A stretch of 6,299 bases of DNA from Desulfuromonadaceae bacterium. GTDB taxonomy: Bacteria; Desulfobacterota; Desulfuromonadia; Desulfuromonadales; Desulfuromonadaceae. The position numbers and the translations under genes were made by a program. The notes under the pieces were generated by a model, which did no database searches, had not been told where the DNA came from, and was given only the letters and a program-made list of their open reading frames with translations. The DNA lies in the NCBI GenBank assembly GCA_027065245.1, contig JAMOOS010000312.1, positions 1 to 6,299 of the forward strand, written 5' to 3'. Shown here piece after piece: positions 1 through 6,226 of this stretch (the stretch's first letter is position 1; every line of letters starts with the position of its first letter).

Positions 1-203
1 CCGACACCGATAGTAATGTAGGCACTGAAAGTAGGGCTGGTATCCCGTGCCACCACCAGCAGCGTCAGACCGTTATCCAACTTGAACTGCTTTACTTTTT
101 GCGCCAGAATCGAACTGGCCCATACTGCTGCTGGCCAGCCCATCATCACCACAACCACCACCAGTACAGCTATCCGTTGCAGTTTTAACCATCGTATAAT
201 CAC
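1..203 (-). CDS. M16 family (insulinase-like) peptidase, N-terminal part, runs off the window
   Basis: Only the first 67 codons are present, read leftwards. Residues 1-10 are basic (MIIRWLKLQR), residues 11-28 are strongly hydrophobic, and VWA-SS at 27-31 gives a plausible signal peptidase I site, so export to the periplasm is inferred. After that comes LDNGLTLLVVARDTSPTFSA and then YITIGVG. This is the usual opening of the M16 zinc-peptidase domain (family pattern LxNGLxVLxxxDxxxPxVxxxxxxxxGS). The zinc motif HxxEH would lie further left, outside the window, so activity cannot be judged. The start is GTG at 203-201, chosen because GGAGGG lies 8 bases upstream (212-217) and the next ATG codons fall inside the hydrophobic segment. 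It is transcribed divergently from the signalling operon. Family assignment is good; catalytic versus inactive paralogue is open. Confidence 0.75.
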   Translation of the reverse strand, partial: MIIRWLKLQRIAVLVVVVVMMGWPAAVWASSILAQKVKQFKLDNGLTLLVVARDTSPTFSAYITIGV

Positions 204-242
204 GTCAAATTCCCTCCGGTAAAAAGCGGTTTTCCGGCGGCA

Positions 243-251
243 ATCATAACA
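243..251 (-). promoter_or_regulatory. Candidate extended -10 promoter for the M16 peptidase gene
   Basis: Read on the minus strand this is TGT followed by TATGAT, i.e. a TGn extended -10 with 5 of 6 matches to TATAAT. It lies about 40 bases upstream of the GTG start, which would give a leader of roughly 30 bases carrying the GGAGGG ribosome site. No convincing -35 hexamer sits 16-18 bases further upstream, which is tolerable for extended -10 promoters. Inferred from motif and position only. Confidence 0.4.
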
Positions 252-373
252 CAGTATCAACACTTTTCTGCACAAATTACATCGTCACCCCAGTACAACC
301 TGGCAATATCCTAATTCCACCTGCGTCCATATTACCAACAGTAATAATTTACCCGTTCGACCTGCCCCCCCTC

Positions 374-402
374 TCGACAAAACACCAGAGTTAGCATATA
401 GT
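374..402 (+). promoter_or_regulatory. Sigma70-type promoter of the signalling operon
   Basis: TCGACA at 374-379 (5 of 6 to TTGACA) and TATAGT at 397-402 (5 of 6 to TATAAT) are separated by exactly 17 bases. Transcription would begin near 408-410, giving a leader of about 28 bases that contains the GGAGGA ribosome site at 427-432 and then ATG at 437. The placement also argues against the in-frame GTG at 401 as the start of the first gene, because that codon overlaps the -10 element. A run of seven C (365-371) lies just upstream of the -35. Confidence 0.6.
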
Positions 403-436
403 GAGCGCTATCCATGGTGCATTTATGGAGGACGGT

Positions 437-676
437 ATGTCTGAGAAATACACCGCACAGCAACGGCACCAGATCTGGCTGATCTTTTTTTTCCTGGGCG
501 TTGTCATGCTCAATTTCCCGTTTCTGCAGATTTTCAACCGGGTGGAGCAGTTTTTCGGCATTCCCATGCTGGTATTGTACCTGCTGGTTGGCTGGCCTGT
601 TTCCATTGTGGTAATTTTTATCTTCGCCCGTTCCATCAGTGAAGACAACCCTAGCGGCGGCGGGGAGAACAGCTGA
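437..676 (+). CDS. Small two-helix membrane protein, first gene of the sensor operon
   Basis: A 79-residue protein with a polar N-terminus (MSEKYTAQQRHQ), a hydrophobic helix at about 13-30, a short connector with NRVEQFFGIP (34-43), a second helix at about 44-64, and a polar tail ending GGGENS. The layout resembles the small membrane proteins encoded directly before SLC5-type symporters (DUF3311, DUF4212 or DUF485 kinds) and the small ORF before cbrA in pseudomonads. I cannot name the exact family. ATG at 437 is chosen over an in-frame GTG at 401 because GGAGGA (427-432) precedes it and 401 lies in the promoter. Its TGA (674-676) shares a base with the ATG of the next gene (TGATG), so translation is probably coupled and the product is probably a partner subunit of the SLC5 domain. 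Function is unproven. Confidence 0.75.
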   Translation: MSEKYTAQQRHQIWLIFFFLGVVMLNFPFLQIFNRVEQFFGIPMLVLYLLVGWPVSIVVIFIFARSISEDNPSGGGENS

Positions 677-2040
677 TGACCCATGCGGCAATAGGCAGTA
701 TTGCGGTAATATTTGTACTGATTCTGTTTGGTGTAGCCTATTACGCCCACCTGCGTCGCAAGCGTGGCAGCAGTGTGGTAGACAACGCCCATGTTTACTC
801 ACTGGCGCTGGCGATATATTGCACCTCATGGACTTACTACGGCAGTGTCGGTCGCGCCGCCACCAGTGGCCTCGATTTTTTAGCTATTTATCTCGGCCCG
901 ACGCTCATCTGCTTCTCGTGGTGGTTTCTGCTACGCAAGATCGTCATTATCAGTAAACAGCAGAATATCGGCAGTATTGCCGATTTTATTTCCAGTCGCT
1001 ACGGCAAATCCACCAGTCTGGGGATGATTGTCACCATCTTTGCGGTGTTGGGAATTGTTCCATACATTGCCCTGCAACTGAAGGCTATTGCCGATACGTT
1101 CAACCTGCTCGGCGGGTTTTCCGCTGAGCATTTAGCACCTGCAAATCATAGTATCAGCAGTTTGTTTCATACAGTAGACACAGCCTTTATCGTGGCACTG
1201 GTTTTGTCGTTGTTCTGCATTCTGTTTGGTGCCATGCGCCTGGACAGTACCGAGCGCAATGAAGGGCTGATAGCCACCATCGCATTTGAGTCGATAATTA
1301 AACTGGCGGCATTTCTGGCGGTGGGCATTTTCGTTACTTATGGTTTGTTTGACGGTTTTACCGATCTGTTCGGCAAATTTCTCCATCTATACCCAGATAA
1401 AAAGAATCTTCTGCTGATTCCCACCAGCGGTAGCGGCGCCAATCGCTGGTTTACCATGACGTTCATGTCGATGATGGCCATCATGTTTCTACCCCGCCAG
1501 TTTCACGCCATGGTAATAGAAAACTCCGACCACAACCATATCCGCACCGCCATGTGGGCATTCCCCGCCTATCTGTTCCTACTCAATCTATTTGTAATTC
1601 CCATAGCTTTAGCCGGTATTATCACTTTTAACGGCGATACTTCAATGGCGGACTATTACGTACTGAACCTGCCACTGACTACCGGACACAACGCTTTAGC
1701 CATGTTGGTGTTCATCGGCGGATTTTCCGCTGCTTCCGGCATGGTAATGCTGGAATCTGTGGCATCGGCCACCATGATTCTCAACAATCTGGTGATGCCG
1801 ATTATTCTGCGCTTTAACATTAAGATGAATGATATCTCAGGCCTGCTGCTTAATATCAAGCGCGCTGCCATTGTAATGGTGATATTCCTCGGCTATTTTT
1901 ACTACCGTACCTTGGGTGAGTCGGCGGCACTGGTAAATATCGGTCTGATTTCATTCATGGCCGCCACCCAGTTTGCTCCCCCCTCATCGGCGGTCTGTAT
2001 TGGAAACGCGCTACCCGCAAAGGCGCAGCCATCGGCCTGA
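676..2040 (+). CDS. SLC5-like transmembrane sensor domain; N-terminal part of a frame-interrupted SLC5-STAC-GAF-PP2C protein
   Basis: 454 codons as written; residues 1-436 are authentic and the last 18 are out-of-frame after the C run at 1978-1983. About eleven hydrophobic helices are visible (roughly 6-26, 38-58, 68-92, 115-138, 169-188, 200-225, 258-280, 294-319, 338-375 as one or two, 394-413, 416-436). They have the sodium:solute symporter (SSSF/SLC5) look: TSWTYYGSVG near 50-59, IADFISSRYG near 101-110, GGFSAASGMVMLESVASATM near 350, and NIGLISFMAATQFAP just before the break. These match the input domain of CbrA-type sensor kinases better than housekeeping PutP. The start overlaps the preceding stop, and GGGGAG (662-667) lies 8 bases before the ATG. 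By homology the domain could transport or merely sense a solute; the substrate cannot be read. With the frame restored the chain continues into STAC, GAF and phosphatase domains for 1071 residues. Confidence 0.8.
   Translation: MTHAAIGSIAVIFVLILFGVAYYAHLRRKRGSSVVDNAHVYSLALAIYCTSWTYYGSVGRAATSGLDFLAIYLGPTLICFSWWFLLRKIVIISKQQNIGSIADFISSRYGKSTSLGMIVTIFAVLGIVPYIALQLKAIADTFNLLGGFSAEHLAPANHSISSLFHTVDTAFIVALVLSLFCILFGAMRLDSTERNEGLIATIAFESIIKLAAFLAVGIFVTYGLFDGFTDLFGKFLHLYPDKKNLLLIPTSGSGANRWFTMTFMSMMAIMFLPRQFHAMVIENSDHNHIRTAMWAFPAYLFLLNLFVIPIALAGIITFNGDTSMADYYVLNLPLTTGHNALAMLVFIGGFSAASGMVMLESVASATMILNNLVMPIILRFNIKMNDISGLLLNIKRAAIVMVIFLGYFYYRTLGESAALVNIGLISFMAATQFAPPSSAVCIGNALPAKAQPSA
1978..1983 (+). 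other. C6 tract where the sensor gene loses its frame (-1 shift)
   Basis: Upstream frame: CAG TTT GCT CCC CCC, then TCA and a TGA 54 bases on (2038-2040). In the -1 frame the next codons from 1983 are CTC ATC GGC GGT CTG TAT TGG AAA, giving LIGGLYWK, the expected continuation of an SLC5 helix after QFAP. One extra C (seven instead of six) makes GCT CCC CCC CTC ATC and restores a single 1071-codon frame. A peptidyl Pro-tRNA on CCC (1981-1983) could slip back one base with full pairing, so programmed frameshifting or transcriptional slippage is formally possible. I saw no strong stem-loop just downstream. A homopolymer base-calling error or a real one-base deletion is simpler. Confidence 0.85.
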
Positions 2041-2054
2041 TTTTTGGTTTTTGC

Positions 2055-3890
2055 GTGTGGTTTTACACATTGATTATTCCCACGTTTGTCCAGGCGGGCT
2101 GGCTATCGCAGCAGATTCTCACCAGCGGCCCCTTTGACATTACCTGGCTGCGCCCTACGGCCCTGTTTTACCTGGACAATCTTGGCTTCTGGAGTCACGC
2201 TCTGTTCTGGACCATGTTCTGCAACATCGGTTCCTTGCTGGCCGTCTCCATACTAACCAGACCGGCGGCAGATGAAGCGGCACAGGCACTGCGTTTTGTC
2301 CAGGTATCCACCTGGCAGAGTACGCCACGCCAGCGTACCCGCATCAGCAAAGCGCCAACCATAATGGAATTTGTCGATCTGATGACCAAATTCATCGGCG
2401 AAAAACAAGCCAATGCCGCTATTGCCAGTTACCTTGGCAATCGCGAAATCGATGAAAAAGGCAGCCTGTCAGAGTACGAAGTGCCCAATCTGAAATTATT
2501 CACTGAAAAAACCCTTGCCGCCTCTGTCGGTGCGGCGGCGGCGCGTATTATCATAGAAAATTACCTCAACGCCCGCGGCAGCAAGATGGAGGATGTGTTT
2601 AATATTTTCGGCAGTGTCAGTTTGAGTCGTAAGACCAGCCGTGAACAACTCGGCGTACTCTACGAAGCGGCTCACATCGTTTCCAGCGGTGACGATCTGG
2701 ACACCATATTCGATAAGATCCTTGAGTTACTCTATCAACAATTCCGCTTCGATCTGTGCGCCATCCGCATTTACGACGAAGAGAGCAACCTGCTCAAACT
2801 ACGCAACTACCGGGGAATCGACTCTGATTTCCTGGCGCATGCCGATAGAGAAGTAAATGAAGACACATGTATCGGCACTTCCTACCTGTACAACAAAGTC
2901 ATCCTTGCCAACGACGACGACTGCCGCGACAAACCGCTGTCGCAAGATATCATACGCAGTGAAGGGATAAAATCGTTTGCCCACGCACCGATAACCATCG
3001 AAGGACAACCGATAGGTGTACTCTCCTCCTACTCCCGTTACGCCAAGGGGATATACACCGACGAATTTATCGAGTTGTACAAAAACCTCGCTGCTCAGAT
3101 TGGCATTGCCTGGCGCAACGATCAGCAAACGCGACAACTTATTGCCGCAAGTGAACATGAAAAAGAGCTGCGCATTGCCGAATCCATCCAGCTCGGTCTG
3201 CTGCCCGATAAAATGCCGGAACTGCCCGGCCATGATATAGCCGCCATTTGCGTTCCGGCCAAACAGGTCGGCGGGGACTATTACGACTTTATCCATCAGG
3301 GTGACGATCTTGATATGGTTATTGCCGATGTTTCCGGCCACAATATCGGCGCCGCCCTGTTGATGGCCGAGGCACGCACCTTTATTCTGGCGCGCGCCCA
3401 CGAAATGGATTCCAGTGTCGACATGCTGGAAGTACTCAACCGCTTCCTCTATTCAGACCTGAGCAAGGCAGAACTGTTTATCACTATGTTCTATCTGCGC
3501 TACTGTCCGCAAAGCGGCGCCATCAGCTATGCCAACGCCGGTCATAATCATCCCATAATTATGCGGCAAGCCAATTCTACTTTTGAAGAGTTGGACGCCG
3601 AAGGGCTGATTCTCGGCATTGTGCCCGATATCTCATTTGAACAACGCCACAGCCAACTGAGCCATGGCGACGTATTACTAATGTATACCGATGGTATCGT
3701 GGAAGCAGAAAACAACCAACATGATATGTTCGGCATCGATCGCCTCAAAGCAGCTTTGGCCAGCAACGCCCATCTGAGTTCACAGGAAATAATTGACAAT
3801 ATTATGATAACTGCCAGAATGTTTCAGGGACGGCGTCATTTCAATGACGACGTTACCATGGTAGTATGCAAATGCAATCAGCGTGATTAG
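2055..3890 (+). CDS. C-terminal part of the sensor: last SLC5 helices, STAC, GAF and PP2C/SpoIIE serine phosphatase
   Basis: The open frame really begins at the junction (1983). The GTG at 2055 (611 codons) has no ribosome site and lies within a helix, so it is not a believable start. Numbering from 2055: last SLC5 helices about 1-9 and 47-68; a STAC-like linker about 99-175, with FVDLMTKFIG and FTEKTLAASVGAAAARIII; GAF about 205-355; a short helical connector (SEHEKELRIAESIQLGLLP) typical of the lead-in to SpoIIE/RsbU phosphatases; PP2C about 385-607. Metal-site acidic motifs are all present: GGDYYDF (D408), DVSGH (D425), YTDG (D546), NDDVT (D598, D599), plus AGHNHP. It is therefore expected to be an active Mn/Mg-dependent phosphoserine phosphatase facing the cytoplasm. 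The natural substrate is the STAS protein encoded 30 bases downstream. GAF ligand unknown. Domain calls rest on motif recognition; GAF and PP2C are firm, STAC somewhat less so. Confidence 0.85.
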   Translation: MWFYTLIIPTFVQAGWLSQQILTSGPFDITWLRPTALFYLDNLGFWSHALFWTMFCNIGSLLAVSILTRPAADEAAQALRFVQVSTWQSTPRQRTRISKAPTIMEFVDLMTKFIGEKQANAAIASYLGNREIDEKGSLSEYEVPNLKLFTEKTLAASVGAAAARIIIENYLNARGSKMEDVFNIFGSVSLSRKTSREQLGVLYEAAHIVSSGDDLDTIFDKILELLYQQFRFDLCAIRIYDEESNLLKLRNYRGIDSDFLAHADREVNEDTCIGTSYLYNKVILANDDDCRDKPLSQDIIRSEGIKSFAHAPITIEGQPIGVLSSYSRYAKGIYTDEFIELYKNLAAQIGIAWRNDQQTRQLIAASEHEKELRIAESIQLGLLPDKMPELPGHDIAAICVPAKQVGGDYYDFIHQGDDLDMVIADVSGHNIGAALLMAEARTFILARAHEMDSSVDMLEVLNRFLYSDLSKAELFITMFYLRYCPQSGAISYANAGHNHPIIMRQANSTFEELDAEGLILGIVPDISFEQRHSQLSHGDVLLMYTDGIVEAENNQHDMFGIDRLKAALASNAHLSSQEIIDNIMITARMFQGRRHFNDDVTMVVCKCNQRD

Positions 3891-3920
3891 CCACATATAC
3901 AACTAACAGGAGAAACAGCC

Positions 3921-4265
3921 ATGGAAATGCTCACCGAAGAACGGGACAATGTCGTAATTATCACCTTGCAGGAGGAACGGCTTGATGCCCACAACAGCGG
4001 CGAACTGAAAAGTCAGCTGCTGAGCTTGTTTGAAGATGGCAAAGTCAACATCATTGTCGATCTGGGCGCGGTAAGATTTATCGATTCATCCGGATTGGGA
4101 GCTCTGGTTTCCGGCTTCAAAAACGCTTCGGCCCAAGAGGGAAAACTCAAACTGGCCGCACTGCAAAATCAGGTAAAATCGATGTTTGAATTAACTCGGC
4201 TGCACCGGGTGTTTGAAATCTTCCCCAGCAATGAGGATGCGTTGAACAGTTTTCAGCAAGCATAA
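3921..4265 (+). CDS. STAS-domain anti-sigma factor antagonist (SpoIIAA/RsbV-like)
   Basis: 114 residues, a single STAS domain, the normal size for the family. After an N-terminal strand (NVVIITLQEERLDA, 10-23) comes IIVDLGAVRFIDSSGLGAL (44-62). Its DSSGLG contains the phosphorylatable serine, here Ser56, corresponding to the first serine after Asp in SpoIIAA and RsbV. Known role of the family: unphosphorylated, it binds the RsbW/SpoIIAB-type kinase and frees that kinase's partner; the kinase inactivates it by phosphorylating the serine and a PP2C phosphatase reactivates it. Both enzymes are encoded immediately on either side, which makes the assignment strong. ATG is preceded by CAGGAGA (3907-3913). 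The gap from the phosphatase gene is 30 bases and to the kinase start 64 bases, with no terminator seen. Its final partner is not in the window. Confidence 0.93.
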   Translation: MEMLTEERDNVVIITLQEERLDAHNSGELKSQLLSLFEDGKVNIIVDLGAVRFIDSSGLGALVSGFKNASAQEGKLKLAALQNQVKSMFELTRLHRVFEIFPSNEDALNSFQQA

Positions 4266-4329
4266 TGGCTGCATGGCCGCCGGCATCGACGCGAACCGGC
4301 AGACGGGCAAAGGAACAGGAGAGTGTGAT

Positions 4330-4806
4330 ATGGGCAATAAACTGGAGATGGATATCACCGTACCAAACCAGACTCACTATCTCGGCCTTATCGGCAAAAT
4401 AGGCGAAAATATCGCCTATACATTAAAAAACTTCAACAACAACCGTGAAGAGCTGGCATACCATATTAATCTGGTGCTAACTGAAGCCATGGCCAACGCC
4501 ATCAAACACGCCAACAACAACGACCCGGATAAAGAGGTACATATCAGCATCAATGTCACTGACAACAAGCTGTATATCCGGGTTTACGATCAGGGCCAGG
4601 GCTTTGACATCAGCCAGAAGAATCAGCTGCAACCCGATCCGCTGGAAGGGCATGGCCGCGGCATATTTCTCATTCATGCCCTGATGGACAGTGTTACCTA
4701 CACCAGCTGCGAAAACGGCAACGTATTGGAGATGGTGCGCTCACTCGATTCCGGAGCGCGACCACAATCAGAAGGGGAAACAGAGACAGGGGCGGATCAG
4801 GAGTGA
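4330..4806 (+). CDS. RsbW/SpoIIAB-like anti-sigma factor, HATPase_c serine kinase
   Basis: 158 residues with a GHKL/HATPase_c_2 fold. N box EAMANAIKHA (52-61) has the catalytic Glu52 and metal-binding Asn56; G1 box DQGQGFD (87-93); G2 box HGRGIFLIHALMD (108-120). All are intact, so it should bind ATP and phosphorylate the STAS protein on Ser56. In RsbW/SpoIIAB relatives this same protein sequesters a sigma factor; in other bacteria it may hold a different effector. The start is ATG 4330, with AGGAGAG (4317-4323) six bases before it. An in-frame ATG at 4273 would add 19 polar residues, has no ribosome site, and lies just past the STAS stop. The last roughly 20 residues are a polar acidic tail (EGETETGADQE) outside the conserved domain. 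The last 10 bases overlap the 3' end of the opposing HAD gene. Role inferred from motifs plus operon. Confidence 0.9.
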   Translation: MGNKLEMDITVPNQTHYLGLIGKIGENIAYTLKNFNNNREELAYHINLVLTEAMANAIKHANNNDPDKEVHISINVTDNKLYIRVYDQGQGFDISQKNQLQPDPLEGHGRGIFLIHALMDSVTYTSCENGNVLEMVRSLDSGARPQSEGETETGADQE

Positions 4807-5444
4807 AATTTCTCATCCAAAAGAGTTGGCAGCTGCGAATGGCAGTCGATTCTTGTGCCACCATCCCAGCCGTAGGCGATAAAGGGACACCCGGCAGCCT
4901 GAGCAGCACGGCGGTCGAGGTCTGAATCACCGACAAACACCAGTTGTGCAGGTGTCAGCCCCAAACGTCTTGCGGCCAGCAACAGCATATCCGGCTGCGG
5001 TTTAGGTCGTTCGACATCCAGATAGGTAATCACCTGCGTAAAATACTTATCCAAACCGAAGTACTCCAGAATATCAACCATACTGGCACCACGGTTTGTA
5101 GCAATGGCAAGTAGATAGCGCTGCGCCAGCCTAGGCAGCGTTGCACACAGGCCGCTTTCTGGACAAAGTTGCGCAATAAACTGCCGGTAATCCAGTTGCC
5201 GGGCAAAATCCAGCGCCATGGGCAACAGTTTTTCACCGACAATACACCTTAGAACTTCTGGCGTTGCTGCCGTATGACACAGCTCTGCCAGCGGTTCATC
5301 ATCGTCAGCAACTTCAGCTACGCCGCAATGGCTGAAAATACAGTTGTAATAGGCCAGATTAGCGCTTCTGCTGTCGAACAGCACGCCATCGCAATCGAAC
5401 ACCACCGCCTGTGGCGTATACTTTGTGTCGCCACTACCCGTCAT
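4797..5444 (-). CDS. HAD-superfamily hydrolase, phosphoglycolate-phosphatase-like
   Basis: 215 residues with all four HAD motifs: I, VFDCDGVLFDS with nucleophile Asp17 and Asp19; II, ATNRG with Thr116; III, Lys148 in RPKPQPD; IV, VGDSDLDRRAA with Asp173 and Asp177. The region between motifs I and II (about 26-105) forms an alpha-helical C1 cap of the size seen in Gph/PGMB-type enzymes, so a small soluble phosphate ester is the likely substrate. The specific substrate cannot be told from sequence. The start ATG overlaps the lgt stop (ATGA, 5444-5441) and has no clear Shine-Dalgarno of its own, so translation is probably coupled to lgt. The gene converges on the anti-sigma kinase gene and their ends overlap by 10 bases. 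The name phosphoglycolate phosphatase would be a generic guess. Confidence 0.88.
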   Translation of the reverse strand: MTGSGDTKYTPQAVVFDCDGVLFDSRSANLAYYNCIFSHCGVAEVADDDEPLAELCHTAATPEVLRCIVGEKLLPMALDFARQLDYRQFIAQLCPESGLCATLPRLAQRYLLAIATNRGASMVDILEYFGLDKYFTQVITYLDVERPKPQPDMLLLAARRLGLTPAQLVFVGDSDLDRRAAQAAGCPFIAYGWDGGTRIDCHSQLPTLLDEKFHS

Positions 5445-6226
5445 TGCTTGCAGCCACGCCGGTTTAGCAACACCACACCAACGATACCGACAACCATCAT
5501 TGGCAGAGACAACGTCTGCCCCATGGTCAGACCGGTGCTGAGTATACCCAGTTGCGCATCAGGCTCACGAACAAACTCCACCATAAACCGGGCCAGGGCA
5601 TAGGTGGCAATAAAAGTACAAAACACCGTCCACGGCTGCGGGCGACGCCGATATACCAACAGCAATATCGCCAACAGCAACGGCCCTTCCAGTAACGCCT
5701 CGTACAACTGGCTGGGATGGCGCGGATACGGCCCGGCAGCGGGAAACACCATGGCCCAGGGCACATCTGTAACACGCCCCCACAATTCACCGTTGATAAA
5801 GTTGCCGATACGGCCAAAAAACAATCCGAAGCAAGAAGAAATAACCAAGATATCGGCAATCTGCCCCAGCGGCAATCGGCGCTTGCGGCAAAACAGCGTC
5901 GCCGCAATGACAACACCTAGCAACCCGCCATGAAAACTCATGCCACCGTTCCACAGGGCAAATATCTCCTGCGGATGATCGACAAAATACGACAGGTTGT
6001 AAAACAGCACATAACCGATGCGACCGCCACACACCACCCCCAGCACACAGGCAAAGAGCAGATCGGAAACATCGTCGCTGCGCAGCGGCAGCCCACTAAT
6101 TTTTACCAGTCTCCTGATAAACAGGTAGGCGCAACTGAACCCGGCCAGATACATAAGACCATACCAGCGTACAGCCAGCGGCCCGATGTGGATAGCTACC
6201 GGATCAATGTTTGGATAATGCAACAT
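5441..6226 (-). CDS. lgt: Phosphatidylglycerol--prolipoprotein diacylglyceryl transferase
   Basis: 261 residues, an inner-membrane protein with about seven hydrophobic helices. It performs the first step of lipoprotein maturation, moving diacylglycerol from phosphatidylglycerol to the lipobox cysteine of prolipoproteins. The family signature GRIGNFINGELWG is at 138-150. Residues known to matter in E. coli Lgt are conserved: Tyr22 (WYG; E. coli Tyr26), His99 in GGMSFHGG (His103), Arg139 and Asn142 (Arg143, Asn146), and Arg213/Glu217 in RFMVEF (Arg239/Glu243). It is shorter than the 291-residue E. coli enzyme, within the family range. ATG at 6226 is preceded by AGGA (6240-6237) ten bases away, and the N-terminus (MLHYPNIDPVAIHIGPLAVR) is a typical Lgt opening. 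Its stop overlaps the start of the HAD gene, so the two form an operon. Confidence 0.97.
   Translation of the reverse strand: MLHYPNIDPVAIHIGPLAVRWYGLMYLAGFSCAYLFIRRLVKISGLPLRSDDVSDLLFACVLGVVCGGRIGYVLFYNLSYFVDHPQEIFALWNGGMSFHGGLLGVVIAATLFCRKRRLPLGQIADILVISSCFGLFFGRIGNFINGELWGRVTDVPWAMVFPAAGPYPRHPSQLYEALLEGPLLLAILLLVYRRRPQPWTVFCTFIATYALARFMVEFVREPDAQLGILSTGLTMGQTLSLPMMVVGIVGVVLLNRRGCKQ

Noticed and set aside
401..436. Upstream GTG start adding 12 residues to the small membrane protein
   Set aside because: The GTG overlaps the -10 hexamer and has no ribosome site; ATG 437 has GGAGGA just upstream.
332..829. 165-codon open frame on the minus strand across the operon promoter and first genes
   Set aside because: It covers the promoter, the small membrane protein and the sensor start antisense. 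The product is rich in His, Cys and Gln with no domain, while the plus-strand genes have ribosome sites and coherent membrane helices.
2055..2057. GTG as an independent start for a separate STAC-GAF-PP2C protein
   Set aside because: No Shine-Dalgarno precedes it, it lies inside a transmembrane helix, and conserved SLC5 sequence continues in the same frame upstream to 1983. Later in-frame ATGs (2214, 2364) also lack ribosome sites.
2799..3401. 200-codon open frame on the minus strand
   Set aside because: It lies wholly antisense to the GAF/PP2C region, whose protein has clear conserved motifs in the plus frame. It has no recognisable domain and is best explained as a codon-bias shadow.
4279..4300. 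GCCGG/CCGGC inverted repeat between the STAS and kinase genes as a terminator
   Set aside because: The stem is only 5 bp with a 12-base loop and no following T run, so it is not a convincing terminator; at most a weak local structure.
5604..5933. Plus-strand open frame within lgt
   Set aside because: Antisense to the most conserved part of Lgt, including the GRIGN signature; no domain features.
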